Source: Brevundimonas naejangsanensis
GTDB lineage: Bacteria; Pseudomonadota; Alphaproteobacteria; Caulobacterales; Caulobacteraceae
Direction: 5' to 3'
NCBI RefSeq assembly: GCF_003627995.1
Contig: NZ_CP032707.1
Coordinates: 2,346,501-2,410,500, forward strand
Length of the DNA: 64,000 nucleotides
A program made the translations under genes and the position numbers. Positions 28,817-37,449 of the stretch are shown piece after piece. Position 1 is the first letter of the stretch; every line of letters begins with the position of its first letter. Under the pieces are notes generated by a model. The model worked only from the letters and a program-made list of their open reading frames with translations, was not told where the DNA came from and ran no database searches.

Positions 28817-31165
28817 TCACGCCTTCTCCACGAAGGTGTCGATGACCTTCTTCTCGCCCGCCTTGTCGAAGGTCACGACCAGCTTGTTGCCCTCGACCGC
28901 GCGGACGTGGCCGTAGCCGAACTTCTGGTGGAAGACCCGGTCGCCGCGCGACCAGCCGGACGTCGCCTTGGGATCGGCGGTGGCGATCAGGCGGCCTTCG
29001 CCCTCGATCACCGCGCGGCGGGCGTAGGCGGGCTTGGGCGTCTGGGCGGCGGTGTAGGTCTGGGCGCGTTTCCAGCCGGGGCTGGAATAGCCGCCGCCGA
29101 AGGAGGGGGCGTCGTCCCAGCGGCTCTTGGCCTCCTTCATCCCGGTCGAGGCGCCGTAGTAGCCGGTGTCGGACTGAGGCTCGACGTGGGCGAGGGGCAG
29201 TTCATCGACGAAGCGGCTGGGCAGTTGCGAGGTCCAGCGGCCATAGACCATGCGGTTGGCGGCGAAGCTGATGCGCGCGTCCTGCTTGGCGCGGGTGACG
29301 CCGACGTAGGCCAGGCGGCGTTCCTCCTCCAGCCCCTTCACGCCCTTCTCGTCGATGCTGCGCTGGCTGGGGAAGACGCCTTCCTCCCAGCCCGGCAGGA
29401 AGACCAGAGGGAATTCCAGCCCCTTGGCGCCGTGCAGGGTCATGATCTGCACCGAGCCCGAGCCATCGGCGTTCTCGTCGCGGCGCTCCAGGTCCATGAC
29501 CAGGGAGACATGCTCCAGATAGGCCTGCAGCGTCTCGAATTGCTGCATCGACTGGGTCAGTTCCTTCAGGTTGTCGAGCCGGGTTTGGCCGCTGGTGCGG
29601 TCGGCCTTCTGCATGGCGGTGTAGCCGCTCTCGTCCAGCAGGGTCTCCGTCACCTGCCAGTGCGGCGTGCCCATGGCCATCAGATCGCGCCAGCGGTCCA
29701 GATCGCGCACGAAGTTGGCCAGCGGCGTGCGGGTGCGGGCCTGAAGCTCGTCCGTGGTGATCAGGTGGCGCACCGCCCGCATGGCCGAGACGCCGTTCTC
29801 GCGCGCGATGTGCAGGATCCTCTGGACGCTGGTGTCGCCGATGCCGCGCTTGGGCGTGTTGACGATGCGCTCGAACGCCAGGTCGTCGTCCTCGGACTGG
29901 ATCAGCCGCAAGTAAGCGTGGGCGTCGCGGATTTCCGCCCGCTCGAAGAAGCGCGGGCCGCCGATGACGACATAGGGAATGGCCAGCATCAGGAAGCGTT
30001 CTTCAAACGCCCGCATCTGGAAAGACGCGCGAACAAGGACGGCCATGTCCTTGTAATTCATGCCCTGCTTGCGCGCGGTTTCGATCTCGTCGGCGATCAG
30101 GCGGGCCTCGGCCTCGCCGTCCCAGACGCCGCGCACGCGCACCTTGTCGCCGCTGTCGTCCTCGGTCCACAGGGTCTTGCCCAGCCGGTCCTGATTGGCC
30201 GCAATCAGGGCCGAGGCGGCGCCGAGGATGTGCTTGGTCGAGCGGTAATTGCGCTCCAGCCGGATGACCTTGGCGCCGGGGAAATCGCGCTCGAAGCGCA
30301 GGATGTTGTCCACCTCGGCCCCGCGCCAGCCGTAGATCGACTGATCGTCGTCGCCGACGCAGCAAACGTTCCCGGTCGAGGAGGTCAGCAGCCGCAGCCA
30401 CAGGTACTGGGCGACGTTGGTGTCCTGATATTCGTCCACCAGAATATAGCGGAACCGGCGACGATATTCTTCAGCCAGATCAGCATGTTTCGACAGAATG
30501 GTGATGTTGTGCAGCAGCAGGTCGCCGAAGTCGCAGGCGTTCAGCGTCGCCAGCCGCGCCTGATAGGCGGCGTACAGGGCGGGCCCCTTGCCGTTGGCGA
30601 AGTCCTCGCCCGGCGGCAGCTTGTCGGGCGTCCAGCCGCGGTTCTTCCAGTGGTCGATCATATGGGCCAGCGACTTGGGCGTGAACCGCTTGGTGTCGAT
30701 GTTGGCGGCTTCCAGCAGCTGCTTCAGCAGTCGCTCCTGATCGTCGGTGTCCAGGATGGTGAAGCTGGATTTCAGCCCGACCAACTCCGCATGACGGCGC
30801 AGGATCTGCGCCGCGACCGAGTGGAAGGTGCCCAGCCAGCGCAGCCCCTCGGCCGAGGGACCCATCAAATGGCCGATCCGCTCGCGCATCTCGCGCGCGG
30901 CCTTGTTGGTGAAGGTGACGACCAGCAGCTCCCACGGCTTGGCCCGGCCGGTCGCCAGAATGTGCGCCAGACGGGTGGTCAGGACGCGCGTCTTGCCCGT
31001 GCCGGCGCCGGCGAGGACGAGGACCGGCCCCTCGGTCGTCTCCACCGCCTCGCGCTGTTCGGGGTTCAGGCCCGCCAGATAGTCGGCCGCCGCGCTCTGC
31101 GGAGCACTTTGCGGACTCTGGGCGCGGGCGAGGTCGGAGATGCGAGGAGCGGGCAGGTCGGTCAC
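28817..31165 (-). CDS. uvrD: ATP-dependent DNA helicase UvrD/PcrA
   Basis: A 782-residue superfamily 1A 3'-5' helicase for nucleotide excision and mismatch repair. LNPEQREAV forms the Q motif, Walker A is AGAGTGKT at residues 52-59, motif II is VDEYQDTN, and motif III CCVGDDDQSIYGWRGA. Motif IV RLERNYRS, motif V TLHGAKGLEFPLVFLPG and motif VI EERRLAYVGVTRAK complete the set. The C-terminal Tudor-like part reads GDRVFHQKFGYGHVRAVEGN. It starts near the divergent small membrane protein gene at 31328. A full LexA box is not seen in the 162-base gap. Confidence 0.93.
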   Translation of the reverse strand: MTDLPAPRISDLARAQSPQSAPQSAAADYLAGLNPEQREAVETTEGPVLVLAGAGTGKTRVLTTRLAHILATGRAKPWELLVVTFTNKAAREMRERIGHLMGPSAEGLRWLGTFHSVAAQILRRHAELVGLKSSFTILDTDDQERLLKQLLEAANIDTKRFTPKSLAHMIDHWKNRGWTPDKLPPGEDFANGKGPALYAAYQARLATLNACDFGDLLLHNITILSKHADLAEEYRRRFRYILVDEYQDTNVAQYLWLRLLTSSTGNVCCVGDDDQSIYGWRGAEVDNILRFERDFPGAKVIRLERNYRSTKHILGAASALIAANQDRLGKTLWTEDDSGDKVRVRGVWDGEAEARLIADEIETARKQGMNYKDMAVLVRASFQMRAFEERFLMLAIPYVVIGGPRFFERAEIRDAHAYLRLIQSEDDDLAFERIVNTPKRGIGDTSVQRILHIARENGVSAMRAVRHLITTDELQARTRTPLANFVRDLDRWRDLMAMGTPHWQVTETLLDESGYTAMQKADRTSGQTRLDNLKELTQSMQQFETLQAYLEHVSLVMDLERRDENADGSGSVQIMTLHGAKGLEFPLVFLPGWEEGVFPSQRSIDEKGVKGLEEERRLAYVGVTRAKQDARISFAANRMVYGRWTSQLPSRFVDELPLAHVEPQSDTGYYGASTGMKEAKSRWDDAPSFGGGYSSPGWKRAQTYTAAQTPKPAYARRAVIEGEGRLIATADPKATSGWSRGDRVFHQKFGYGHVRAVEGNKLVVTFDKAGEKKVIDTFVEKA

Positions 31166-31327
31166 GGGCGGAACATACTCGGAAGACGGGGCGGTCCCGC
31201 CGGAATCTGAACCGAGAACATAACCAGCACAACGCGCAAAGTCAGTCCCCGTCCGCGCATCGGAGGCGGAACCCTCAACCGAGACTGTCGTTCTTCGAGA
31301 TGAGAAATCGCAAGAAGGGAATGCTGC

Positions 31328-31513
31328 ATGGCGGACAACTCCAGCGGTGGCTTTAACGCGGGCCTGGCCTTCATCGTCGGCGGGCTGGTCGTGGTGGTGG
31401 CCATTCTCGCCTGGTTCCTGCTCGGCCGGGGCGGAGCCCCCGACACCAAGAAGGTGGATGTCGACGTCAACCTGCCCGAAGTCTCCGCGCCGGCCGCGCC
31501 CGGCGGCGGTTGA
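31328..31513 (+). CDS. small single-span membrane protein, tandem copy 1
   Basis: A 61-residue protein of unknown function with one membrane helix (GLAFIVGGLVVVVAILAWFL, about residues 12-31), a short glycine-rich N-terminus and a periplasm- or cytoplasm-facing tail containing VDVDVNLPEV. AAGGGAA upstream may serve as ribosome site. It is clearly related to the next gene (31525-31833), which has the same helix and a similar tail (LNVDIHMPTP), so the pair comes from a tandem duplication. The stop is 11 bases before the next ATG, suggesting one transcript, continued by the DUF488 gene. Confidence 0.65.
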   Translation: MADNSSGGFNAGLAFIVGGLVVVVAILAWFLLGRGGAPDTKKVDVDVNLPEVSAPAAPGGG

Positions 31514-31524
31514 GGGACGTTTCC

Positions 31525-31833
31525 ATGACGGACCCGAACATCCCCCCCGAACGCGTCGTGCATCAGACGACGATCAACTCCGCCCCGACGCCGCGGAAGG
31601 GCGGGGGAACGGGGCTGGCCCTCATCGTCGGTGGCCTTCTGGTCGCCGTGGCGGTCATCGCGTGGTTCGTTTTCGCTGGAGGGCGCCCGCTGGCGCCGCA
31701 AACGCCGAACCTGAACGTTGACATTCACATGCCCACGCCGCGCCTGCCGGAGGTGCCTGACCGCCCCGCGCCGCAGGAACTGCCCAGGCCGACCGAGCCG
31801 CCGAGCGTGGCCGCTCCAGAACCCAAGAGTTGA
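31525..31833 (+). CDS. small single-span membrane protein, tandem copy 2
   Basis: A 102-residue protein of unknown function. A hydrophilic N-terminus is followed by one membrane helix (GLALIVGGLLVAVAVIAWFV, about residues 32-51) and a proline-rich tail with LNVDIHMPTP and repeated PRP/EPP elements. The ATG at 31525 follows GAGGGA by 7 bases; a TTG at 31510 in frame is less likely. The helix and the start of the tail match the preceding gene closely. Its stop is 4 bases before the GTG of the DUF488 gene. Confidence 0.65.
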   Translation: MTDPNIPPERVVHQTTINSAPTPRKGGGTGLALIVGGLLVAVAVIAWFVFAGGRPLAPQTPNLNVDIHMPTPRLPEVPDRPAPQELPRPTEPPSVAAPEPKS

Positions 31834-31837
31834 GGTC

Positions 31838-32194
31838 GTGAAGGTCGCGCTCAAACGAGTCTATGAGCCGCCAGCCGCCGGTGACGGCACGCGCATCCTG
31901 GTCGACCGCCTGTGGCCGCGCGGCCTCACCAAGGAGAAGGCGCACGTCGATCTGTGGCTCAAGGAGGTCGCCCCCAGCACGGAGCTGCGCCGCTGGTTCG
32001 GTCACGACCCGGCGCGATGGGCGGAGTTCCAGCGCCGTTACCACGACGAACTAAAAGCCAATCCCGACGCCGTGGCCGAGTTGAAGGCGGCGATCGGCGC
32101 TCGTCCGGCGACCCTGGTCTATGGCGCCAGGGACGAAGAGCATAATGACGCCGTCGTCCTGGCTGACTGGCTGGCTACTTCAGCCGGTAGCTGA
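31838..32194 (+). CDS. DUF488 family protein
   Basis: A 118-residue cytoplasmic protein of the DUF488 family. The family motif is clear: RVYEPPAAGDGTRILVDRLW at residues 8-27, then PRGL, WLKEVAPSTELRRWFGHDP and RYHDEL. The function of this family is not established. The GTG at 31838 is directly after a GAGG and fits the usual length; the frame is open upstream to 31718 but overlaps the preceding gene. Its last 20 bases overlap the 3' end of the convergent SIMPL-domain gene. Confidence 0.8.
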   Translation: MKVALKRVYEPPAAGDGTRILVDRLWPRGLTKEKAHVDLWLKEVAPSTELRRWFGHDPARWAEFQRRYHDELKANPDAVAELKAAIGARPATLVYGARDEEHNDAVVLADWLATSAGS

Positions 32195-32906
32195 TGGTCG
32201 TGACCACCCGCACCTTCTTGTTCGGCGAGCTGGCTTCATCGCCCGTGCCGTCGCGGGACAGGATTTCGAACGAGCCTTGGCCCGCCGTCTTGATGGGGCC
32301 CAGCGGGGCGCCGGAATCCTTGGCGAATTGTTCGGCGCCGCTGCGGGCGGCGGCGGTGGCCTCGGCGATCATGGCCGGGCGCACGTCGTTCAGCTTGGTG
32401 AAGATGTAGGACGGGCCGTTGAAGTCCTGCAGCACCACGCCCTGGCGCACCAGGTCGTTCAGGTTGCGGGTGGTGGTCTGGACCCGGTCCACGTCGTTGG
32501 TGCGGACGATGACGGTCTGGTTCAAGATGAAGCGCGGCCCGCCGGTCTGGCTGGCGTATTCGCGCGAGCGGGTGTCGGCCACGCCCAACTGGCCCAGGTC
32601 CACGGCGTCGTCGGGATAGCCCTGGGCCTTGAGGAACTGGCGCACGATGGCCAGGTCGCCGTCGATACGGGCCTGGACCTCTGACAGGACGTCGCCCGAG
32701 GCGGTGAAGCGGATCGGCAGGACGGCCAGGTCCGCCTTCACGTCCTTCTCGGCCAGGCCGCGCACGGTGACCGAGCGGTCGCCGGCGCGGGCGTTGACCA
32801 CGCCCTGGCCGATCAGGGCGCCGCTCCCGATCAGGCCGACGGCCACCAGGCCGCCGAAGACGGCGGCGGGGATCAGGCGGTTGTTGTCGATGCGATCAGG
32901 GCTCAT
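32175..32906 (-). CDS. SIMPL domain (DUF541) protein, exported or membrane-anchored
   Basis: A 243-residue protein with one N-terminal hydrophobic segment (about residues 12-37, ending in NARAGD) and a SIMPL/DUF541 domain that begins SVTVRGLAEKDVKADLAV. Typical family features are the long region around NQTVIVRTNDVDRVQ and the C-terminal KKVRVVTTISYRL. SIMPL proteins (for example BP26 and YggE) are periplasmic or envelope proteins linked to stress tolerance; the biochemical role is unclear. The start overlaps the end of the ribbon-helix-helix gene by 11 bases, so they are probably co-transcribed. Confidence 0.82.
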   Translation of the reverse strand: MSPDRIDNNRLIPAAVFGGLVAVGLIGSGALIGQGVVNARAGDRSVTVRGLAEKDVKADLAVLPIRFTASGDVLSEVQARIDGDLAIVRQFLKAQGYPDDAVDLGQLGVADTRSREYASQTGGPRFILNQTVIVRTNDVDRVQTTTRNLNDLVRQGVVLQDFNGPSYIFTKLNDVRPAMIAEATAAARSGAEQFAKDSGAPLGPIKTAGQGSFEILSRDGTGDEASSPNKKVRVVTTISYRLK

Positions 32907-33141
32907 CGGGCGTCCTCTCTGCGAAGCTGCGGTCGCCGCCGGTCCATTGCAGGGCCAGGATGCGGCAGGCGGAGGCGAGGGGGCGGCGGCCCCGCCACTC
33001 GTCGATGCGGATCAGCAGACCCGAACGGCTCAGCGCCAGCTCGGCCGCGACGGCGTCCAGCACGGCCCAGAACTCGGGCTCCAGCGCCACGGAGGTGGCG
33101 TGGCCGGACAGCAGCACCGATCGTTTGACGAGACCGCTCAA
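32896..33141 (-). CDS. ribbon-helix-helix domain protein (RHH_4)
   Basis: An 81-residue protein whose first half is the RHH_4 type found across alphaproteobacteria: LVKRSVLLSGHATSVALEPE at about residues 4-23, then FW and a helix ending LLIRIDEWRG. The family is assumed to bind DNA, but its targets are not known. The start is a TTG at 33139-33141, kept because LVKRS belongs to the conserved region; it comes 3 bases after the stop of a 30-codon reading frame, so coupled translation is plausible. In related genomes this gene sits beside DUF4169 and fumC, both found nearby here. Confidence 0.75.
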   Translation of the reverse strand: MSGLVKRSVLLSGHATSVALEPEFWAVLDAVAAELALSRSGLLIRIDEWRGRRPLASACRILALQWTGGDRSFAERTPDEP

Positions 33142-33144
33142 GGC

Positions 33145-33237
33145 TCAGCGCGCGCCCACCATGACGATGTCGGCGCGGTTCGGCGCGCCGCGCGTGATGA
33201 CCGAATGGTGCGTGTCGGTGGTGAAGCGCAGTCGCAT
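33145..33237 (-). CDS. 30-residue hypothetical peptide upstream of RHH gene
   Basis: A short frame from ATG at 33235-33237 to TGA at 33145-33147, with GGAG 6 bases upstream, encodes 30 residues beginning MRLRFTTDTHH and ending in VMVGAR. It stops 3 bases before the TTG start of the ribbon-helix-helix gene, so it may be a small gene or a leader that aids translation of that weak start. I do not recognise a family. The good ribosome site and tight spacing are the only support. Confidence 0.4.
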   Translation of the reverse strand: MRLRFTTDTHHSVITRGAPNRADIVMVGAR

Positions 33238-33366
33238 CGGCGTCTCCTGTGGAATGTGAGCTTAGCAGAACGCATCGGCGTCACATATGGCTGCAACAGT
33301 TGAGAGACATCGGGCACGCAGCGGTGCTATCGGAAGTTCCCGTTTCGTTTCGACCGAGTCGCCTGC

Positions 33367-34287
33367 GTGTCCCAGTCTGCTTCGCGCCTGTCGTCGCCCG
33401 CCATGCTCGCCTTCGGCGGGGTCGGGATCTGCGCCCTGATCTGGGGCACGACCTGGTATGCCATCACCTTTCAGCTCGGCGCCGTCGATCCGGTGGTGTC
33501 GGTGGTGCTGCGGTTCGGCATCGCCTCGGCCCTGCTGGCCCTGATCGTCAAGGCGACGGGCGGACGGCTGGCCCTGACGCGCAGCCAACATCTGGCGGCC
33601 TTCGGCCAGGGATTGTTCTCCTTCGCCATCAGCTACGCCTTCGTCTACGCCTCGGAAGAGAAGATCGCCTCGGCGGTGGTGGCGGTGATCTTCGCCGCCC
33701 TGGCCTTCCTGAACCTGATCCTGTTCCGCGTCGCCTCGGGCCAGAAGGCGGCGTCTGCCGCCTGGCTGGGGGCGGGCCTGGGCGTGGCGGGCGTCGGGGT
33801 TCTTTCGGCGGGCGAAGTCATGGGCGCGGGGCTGGGCGCTCACGCCGTAGCGGGCGTCAGCTTCGCCGTGATCGCCGTCGTCGCCTCGGCCTTCGGCAAC
33901 TGGTTCGCCTGGCGGGGCCAGCAGGCGGGCTCGCAGGTGCTGCCGTCGACTGCATGGGCGATGGCGTATGGCACGGGGACGCTGGCGCTGTACGCCCTGG
34001 TCACGGGGGTGTCCTGGTCGGTGGCGTGGAGCCCGGCCTATGTCATCTCCCTGCTGTATCTGGCGGTGTTCGGCTCGGTGATCGCCTTCGGCCTGTACTT
34101 CACCATCGCCCGCGCGAGGGGATACGCCCTGGCCAGCTACATCTCGGCCCTGACGCCGCCGATCGCCATGCTGGTGTCGGTGATGTTCGAGGGCGCGCGC
34201 TTCGGCGTCCTGGCCTTCGTCGGCCTGGCCCTGGTGCTGGCGGGGCAGCTGTTCCTGATCCGCGCGCCCAAGCGCTCGGCGGCCTGA
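33367..34287 (+). CDS. DMT superfamily (EamA) transporter
   Basis: A 306-residue membrane protein with ten predicted helices in two EamA repeats. The first repeat begins LIWGTTWYAITFQLGAVDPV, a typical EamA opening, and includes RFGIASALLAL; the second includes GNWFAWRGQQAG and ALASYISALTPPIAMLVSV. Members export amino acids, metabolites or drugs; the substrate cannot be told. The start is a GTG at 33367 with only a weak ribosome site; no better start exists before the first helix. It stands alone, followed by an inverted repeat at 34297-34390 that may end transcription. Confidence 0.85.
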   Translation: MSQSASRLSSPAMLAFGGVGICALIWGTTWYAITFQLGAVDPVVSVVLRFGIASALLALIVKATGGRLALTRSQHLAAFGQGLFSFAISYAFVYASEEKIASAVVAVIFAALAFLNLILFRVASGQKAASAAWLGAGLGVAGVGVLSAGEVMGAGLGAHAVAGVSFAVIAVVASAFGNWFAWRGQQAGSQVLPSTAWAMAYGTGTLALYALVTGVSWSVAWSPAYVISLLYLAVFGSVIAFGLYFTIARARGYALASYISALTPPIAMLVSVMFEGARFGVLAFVGLALVLAGQLFLIRAPKRSAA

Positions 34288-34296
34288 ACCCCCAGC

Positions 34297-34390
34297 GTCA
34301 TCCCGGAAGCCCGTAGGGCTATCCGGGACCGCATCAAGCGGCGGCGTCCGCGGCGGTCCCGGCTCTCCGCTACGCTGCGGCCGGGATGAC
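34297..34390. repeat. intergenic inverted-repeat element (GTCATCCCGG type)
   Basis: The element is bounded by GTCATCCCGG (34297-34306) and CCGGGATGAC (34381-34390), with a second nested pair (ATCCGGGACCGC and GCGGTCCCGG) inside. It lies between two convergent genes and could fold into a long bidirectional stem. The ends share CATCCCGG with the family A palindromes. Confidence 0.75.
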
Positions 34391-34401
34391 GGGGAAGTCA
34401 G

Positions 34402-34584
34402 CTATTCCTGCTCGTCCAGCTTGTGGCCCTCCAGGCGGGCGGCGTCGCGGTCGCGCTCCGTCCGCGTCGTCAGGCGCTCCGCCTTGGTGCGGCCGAAGGT
34501 CAGGCGGTTGGCCTCGGCCGTGCGTTTGGCCGCCGCCTTGTCGCGAGCCTTGCGCGCCCTGTTCAGGTTGACGATCTCGCCCAT
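34402..34584 (-). CDS. DUF4169 family protein
   Basis: A 60-residue, highly charged, helical protein. The start GEIVNLNRARKARDKAAAKR and later FGRTKAER are the DUF4169 signature. The family is small, alphaproteobacterial and without known function. In many relatives it lies next to fumC and an RHH_4 gene; here those are 1.5-2 kb away on the same strand. Its ATG overlaps the stop codon of the glutathione transferase gene by one base (TGATG), so it is translated from the same message. Confidence 0.85.
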   Translation of the reverse strand: MGEIVNLNRARKARDKAAAKRTAEANRLTFGRTKAERLTTRTERDRDAARLEGHKLDEQE

Positions 34585-35177
34585 CAGACGTGCCCATCCG
34601 GGCTGTCCTTGGCCCAGGCGCGTTTCAGCGCCGGGCGGGCGCCAATGCGCTGGACGTAGGCGTCATAGGGCTCGCCCGCGGGCATGGCGCCGCGGAACCA
34701 CTGCAGCAGGCTGCCGAGCAGGATGTCGAGCGCCGAGAACTCGTCCAGGATGTAGCCGCCGTCCTGGATGGCGGCGCGCCAGCGCCGGTCCAACTCGCCA
34801 TAGGCGGCTTTCTGGACGTCGTTCCAGCCGGCTGGCGGACCGGACGTCAGCACCGTCTCCAGCACGTTGTTGTAGAGGCCCAGCCACGACAGATACTCGG
34901 CCCGGCGCGGATCGTTCGGTCCCGGCGCCATCTTCGCCTCGGGATGACGGTCGGTCAGGAACAGGAAGATCAGCACCGACTCGATCAGCACCTGGCCGTC
35001 GACCTCGACCGCGGGAACCTGCTTCAGCGGATGGGGGTTGGCAGGATCGACGCGGCCCTGGCCGTCACGGCGCTGGATGTCGACATAGTGGACGCGATAA
35101 TCCGCGCCCAGTTCCTCCAACAGCCACAGTAAGCGGGTCGAGCGCGACTGCGGCGCGTGGTGGACGATCAGCGACAT
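34584..35177 (-). CDS. glutathione S-transferase family protein
   Basis: A 197-residue protein with a thioredoxin-like N-terminal GST domain (SLIVHHAPQSRSTRLLWLLE, ... PLKQVPAVEVDGQVLIES) and an alpha-helical C-terminal domain (YILDEFSALDILLGSLLQW). PAVEVDG holds the cis-proline and IES the glutathione-contacting Glu-Ser pair. These are family features. Bacterial GSTs of this type conjugate or reduce electrophiles; the substrate is unknown. The ATG at 35177 follows GGGAG and fits the domain start; the frame is open to 35264 without a better site. It shares a message with DUF4169. Confidence 0.85.
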   Translation of the reverse strand: MSLIVHHAPQSRSTRLLWLLEELGADYRVHYVDIQRRDGQGRVDPANPHPLKQVPAVEVDGQVLIESVLIFLFLTDRHPEAKMAPGPNDPRRAEYLSWLGLYNNVLETVLTSGPPAGWNDVQKAAYGELDRRWRAAIQDGGYILDEFSALDILLGSLLQWFRGAMPAGEPYDAYVQRIGARPALKRAWAKDSPDGHV

Positions 35178-35263
35178 TGTGAACTCCCTGGCCAGCCTTT
35201 GCGGTGAACCCTCGGGCGGCGAGGCCGTTCCGACGCAGTCCCACACATTAACGGAGAGCGCCA

Positions 35264-35497
35264 ATGATAAACGCCTCGATGATCAAGGAACATCAGGAAG
35301 TCGTCGGTTCCGACGGCGGCCATGTCGGACGTGTGGATCACGTCATGGGCGACCAGATCGAACTGGCCAAGATGGATTTGGGCGCCGGTCTTAAGCATCA
35401 CATGATCCCGGTCAGCTGGGTCGACCGCGTGGACGACCACGTCCATCTCAGCATGACCAAGGACGAAGCCAAGGCGCGCTGGGTCGTGAAGCACTAG
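35264..35497 (+). CDS. DUF2171 family protein
   Basis: A 77-residue soluble protein of the DUF2171 type. Its core reads IKEHQEVVGSDGGHVGRVDH and HHMIPVSWVDRVDDHVHLS, a small beta-rich fold like a PRC barrel that is often found in stress-related proteins. No function is proven. GGAGAG lies 6 bases upstream of the ATG. A rho-independent terminator follows at 35524-35550, so it appears to be a single-gene unit. Confidence 0.8.
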   Translation: MINASMIKEHQEVVGSDGGHVGRVDHVMGDQIELAKMDLGAGLKHHMIPVSWVDRVDDHVHLSMTKDEAKARWVVKH

Positions 35498-35523
35498 GCG
35501 CGGCGTTAACGCGAATTCACCCG

Positions 35524-35550
35524 GGCCCCGCTGACATCGGCGGGGCCTTT
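35524..35550 (+). terminator. rho-independent terminator after DUF2171 gene
   Basis: An 8-bp GC-rich stem (GGCCCCGC and GCGGGGCC) with an 8-base loop is followed by TTT. It lies 27 bases after the DUF2171 stop. Confidence 0.75.
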
Positions 35551-35597
35551 CGCCATATCAGGGACGTCGCGCCGTCGCGCGCCATGGGGAGACGACC

Positions 35598-35993
35598 TTG
35601 ATCCGACTAATCCTGAACCTGCTGTGGTTTGTCCTGGGCGGGTTCGCCTCGGGTTTCGCCTGGTTGCTGGGCGGCCTGATTCTGGCCCTGACGGTCGTCG
35701 GCCTGCCGTGGGCCTTTTCGGCCTGGCGGATCGCCAGCTATTCCTTCTGGCCGTTCGGACGCGAGATCGTCTGGCGCGATCCGAACCCGGCCGACCTGGG
35801 GCAGGGATGTCTGGGCCTGGGGCTGAACGTGATCTGGCTGGCGCTGGCGGGCTGGTACATCGCCCTGGCGCACATCCTGATCGCCGTGCCGCAGTTCGTC
35901 AGCCTGATCGGCATTCCGTTCGCGCTGAAGAACGTCGAACTGGCCAAGCTGTCGTTGGCGCCGGTGGGCCGGACCATCCGCGACAAGCGCTGA
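35598..35993 (+). CDS. yccF: YccF family inner membrane protein
   Basis: A 131-residue membrane protein with the duplicated YccF domain (DUF307). The first half contains LILNLLWFVLGGFASGFAWL and GLPWAFSAWRIASYSFWPFG, the second GLGLNVIWLALAGWYIALAH and GIPFALKNVELAKLSLAPVG. The repeated (G)(L/I)P(W/F)A and P(F/V)G motifs mark the two copies. The function is unknown. The start is a TTG at 35598 after GGGGAGA; no ATG lies before the first helix. A hairpin at 36003-36031 follows and is shared with fumC. Confidence 0.85.
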   Translation: MIRLILNLLWFVLGGFASGFAWLLGGLILALTVVGLPWAFSAWRIASYSFWPFGREIVWRDPNPADLGQGCLGLGLNVIWLALAGWYIALAHILIAVPQFVSLIGIPFALKNVELAKLSLAPVGRTIRDKR

Positions 35994-36002
35994 GCATGAA
36001 AA

Positions 36003-36031
36003 ACGCCGGTCGGGGCGAACCCGGCCGGCGT
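36003..36031. terminator. bidirectional terminator between yccF and fumC
   Basis: ACGCCGG (36003-36009) pairs with CCGGCGT (36025-36031), extended by an imperfect inner stem. A-rich bases precede it and CTTCCTCTTT follows. It lies between the convergent yccF and fumC genes. Confidence 0.7.
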
Positions 36032-36057
36032 CTTCCTCTTTGACGATGAGCGCCAGC

Positions 36058-37449
36058 TTACTGCGGCGCGATCATCTTCTCGGGACGGACGTATTCGTCG
36101 AACTCGGCGTCCGTCAGATAGCCGCCGCCGACGGCTTCCTGACGCAGGGTGGTGCCGTTCTTGTGCGCCGTCTTGGCGATCTTGGCGCAGGTGTCGTAGC
36201 CCAGCTTGGCGTTCAGGGCGGTGACCAGCATCAGGCTGTTTTCCAGGCCATCCTTGATGTTGTCCTCGCGCGGCTCGATGCCGACGACGCAGTTGTCAGT
36301 GAAGCTGATGGCCGCGTCGGCGACCAGGCGCACCGACTGCAGGAAGTTGTAGGCCATCACCGGGTTGTAGACGTTCAGCTCGAAGTGGCCCTGCGAACCG
36401 GCGAAGGAGATGGCGGCGTTGTTGCCGAACACCTGGGCGCAGACCTGGGTCAGGGCTTCGCTCTGGGTGGGGTTGACCTTGCCCGGCATGATGGACGAGC
36501 CCGGCTCGTTCTCCGGCAGCGACAGCTCGCCCAGGCCGGCGCGCGGGCCCGAGCCCAGGAAACGGATGTCATTGGCGATCTTGAACAGCGAAGCGGCGAC
36601 CGTGTTGATGGCGCCGTGAGTGAAGACCATCGCGTCGTGGGCGGCCAGGGCCTCGAACTTGTTCGGCGCCGTGGTGAAGGGCAGGCCGGTGATCTTGCCG
36701 ATGTTCTCGGCGACCTTTTCAGCAAAGCCCACGGGTGCGTTCAGGCCGGTGCCGACGGCGGTGCCGCCCTGGGCCAGCTCCATCAGGCGCGGCAGGGTCA
36801 GCTCAATGCGCTCGATGCCCATGGCGACCTGGTGGGCGTAGCCGCCGAACTCCTGGCCCAGCGTCAGGGGCGTGGCGTCCTGGGTGTGGGTGCGGCCGAT
36901 CTTGATGATGTGGGCCCAGGCCTTGGCCTTGGCGTCCAGCGCAGCGTGCAGGTGCTTCAGCGCGGGCAGCAGGTCGTTGACCACCTGCTCGGCGCAGGCG
37001 ACGTGCATGGCCGTCGGATAGGTGTCGTTCGACGACTGGCTCATGTTGACGTGGTCGTTGGGGTGGACCGGCTTCTTGGAGCCCATCTCGCCGCCCAGCA
37101 TCTCGATGGCGCGGTTCGAGATCACCTCATTGGCGTTCATGTTCGACTGGGTGCCCGAACCCGTCTGCCAGACGACCAGCGGGAAGTGGTCGTTCAGCTT
37201 GCCTTCGATCACTTCATTGGCGGCGGCGATGATGGCGTCGGCCAGTTTGGCGTCCAGCTTGCCCAGATCGCGGTTGGTCTCGGCGGCGGCGCGCTTGACG
37301 ACGCCGAGCGCACGCACGATCGGCAGCGGCATCTTCTCCCAGCCGATCTTGAAGTTGCCGAGCGAGCGCTGGGCTTGCGCGCCCCAATAGCGATCAGCGG
37401 CGACCTCGATGGGGCCGAAGGTGTCGGTTTCGATACGAACGTTGCTCAT
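36058..37449 (-). CDS. fumC: class II fumarate hydratase
   Basis: A 463-residue oxygen-stable fumarase that interconverts fumarate and malate in the TCA cycle. The fumarase/aspartase signature [11 protein letters not shown] lies near residue 317. Substrate-site segments [32 protein letters not shown] and [16 protein letters not shown] are all present, and length is normal for the family. The start ATG at 37449 opens with [14 protein letters not shown], which is typical. The gene ends against a shared terminator. The DUF4169 and RHH genes usually found next to fumC in alphaproteobacteria are close by but not adjacent. Confidence 0.96.
   Translation of the reverse strand: MSNVRIETDTFGPIEVAADRYWGAQAQRSLGNFKIGWEKMPLPIVRALGVVKRAAAETNRDLGKLDAKLADAIIAAANEVIEGKLNDHFPLVVWQTGSGTQSNMNANEVISNRAIEMLGGEMGSKKPVHPNDHVNMSQSSNDTYPTAMHVACAEQVVNDLLPALKHLHAALDAKAKAWAHIIKIGRTHTQDATPLTLGQEFGGYAHQVAMGIERIELTLPRLMELAQGGTAVGTGLNAPVGFAEKVAENIGKITGLPFTTAPNKFEALAAHDAMVFTHGAINTVAASLFKIANDIRFLGSGPRAGLGELSLPENEPGSSIMPGKVNPTQSEALTQVCAQVFGNNAAISFAGSQGHFELNVYNPVMAYNFLQSVRLVADAAISFTDNCVVGIEPREDNIKDGLENSLMLVTALNAKLGYDTCAKIAKTAHKNGTTLRQEAVGGGYLTDAEFDEYVRPEKMIAPQ

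Noticed and set aside
31195..31230. Possible LexA box near uvrD (GTTC-TCG-GTTC on the minus strand)
   Set aside because: The spacing is 3 bases, not the 7 needed for the alphaproteobacterial LexA box.
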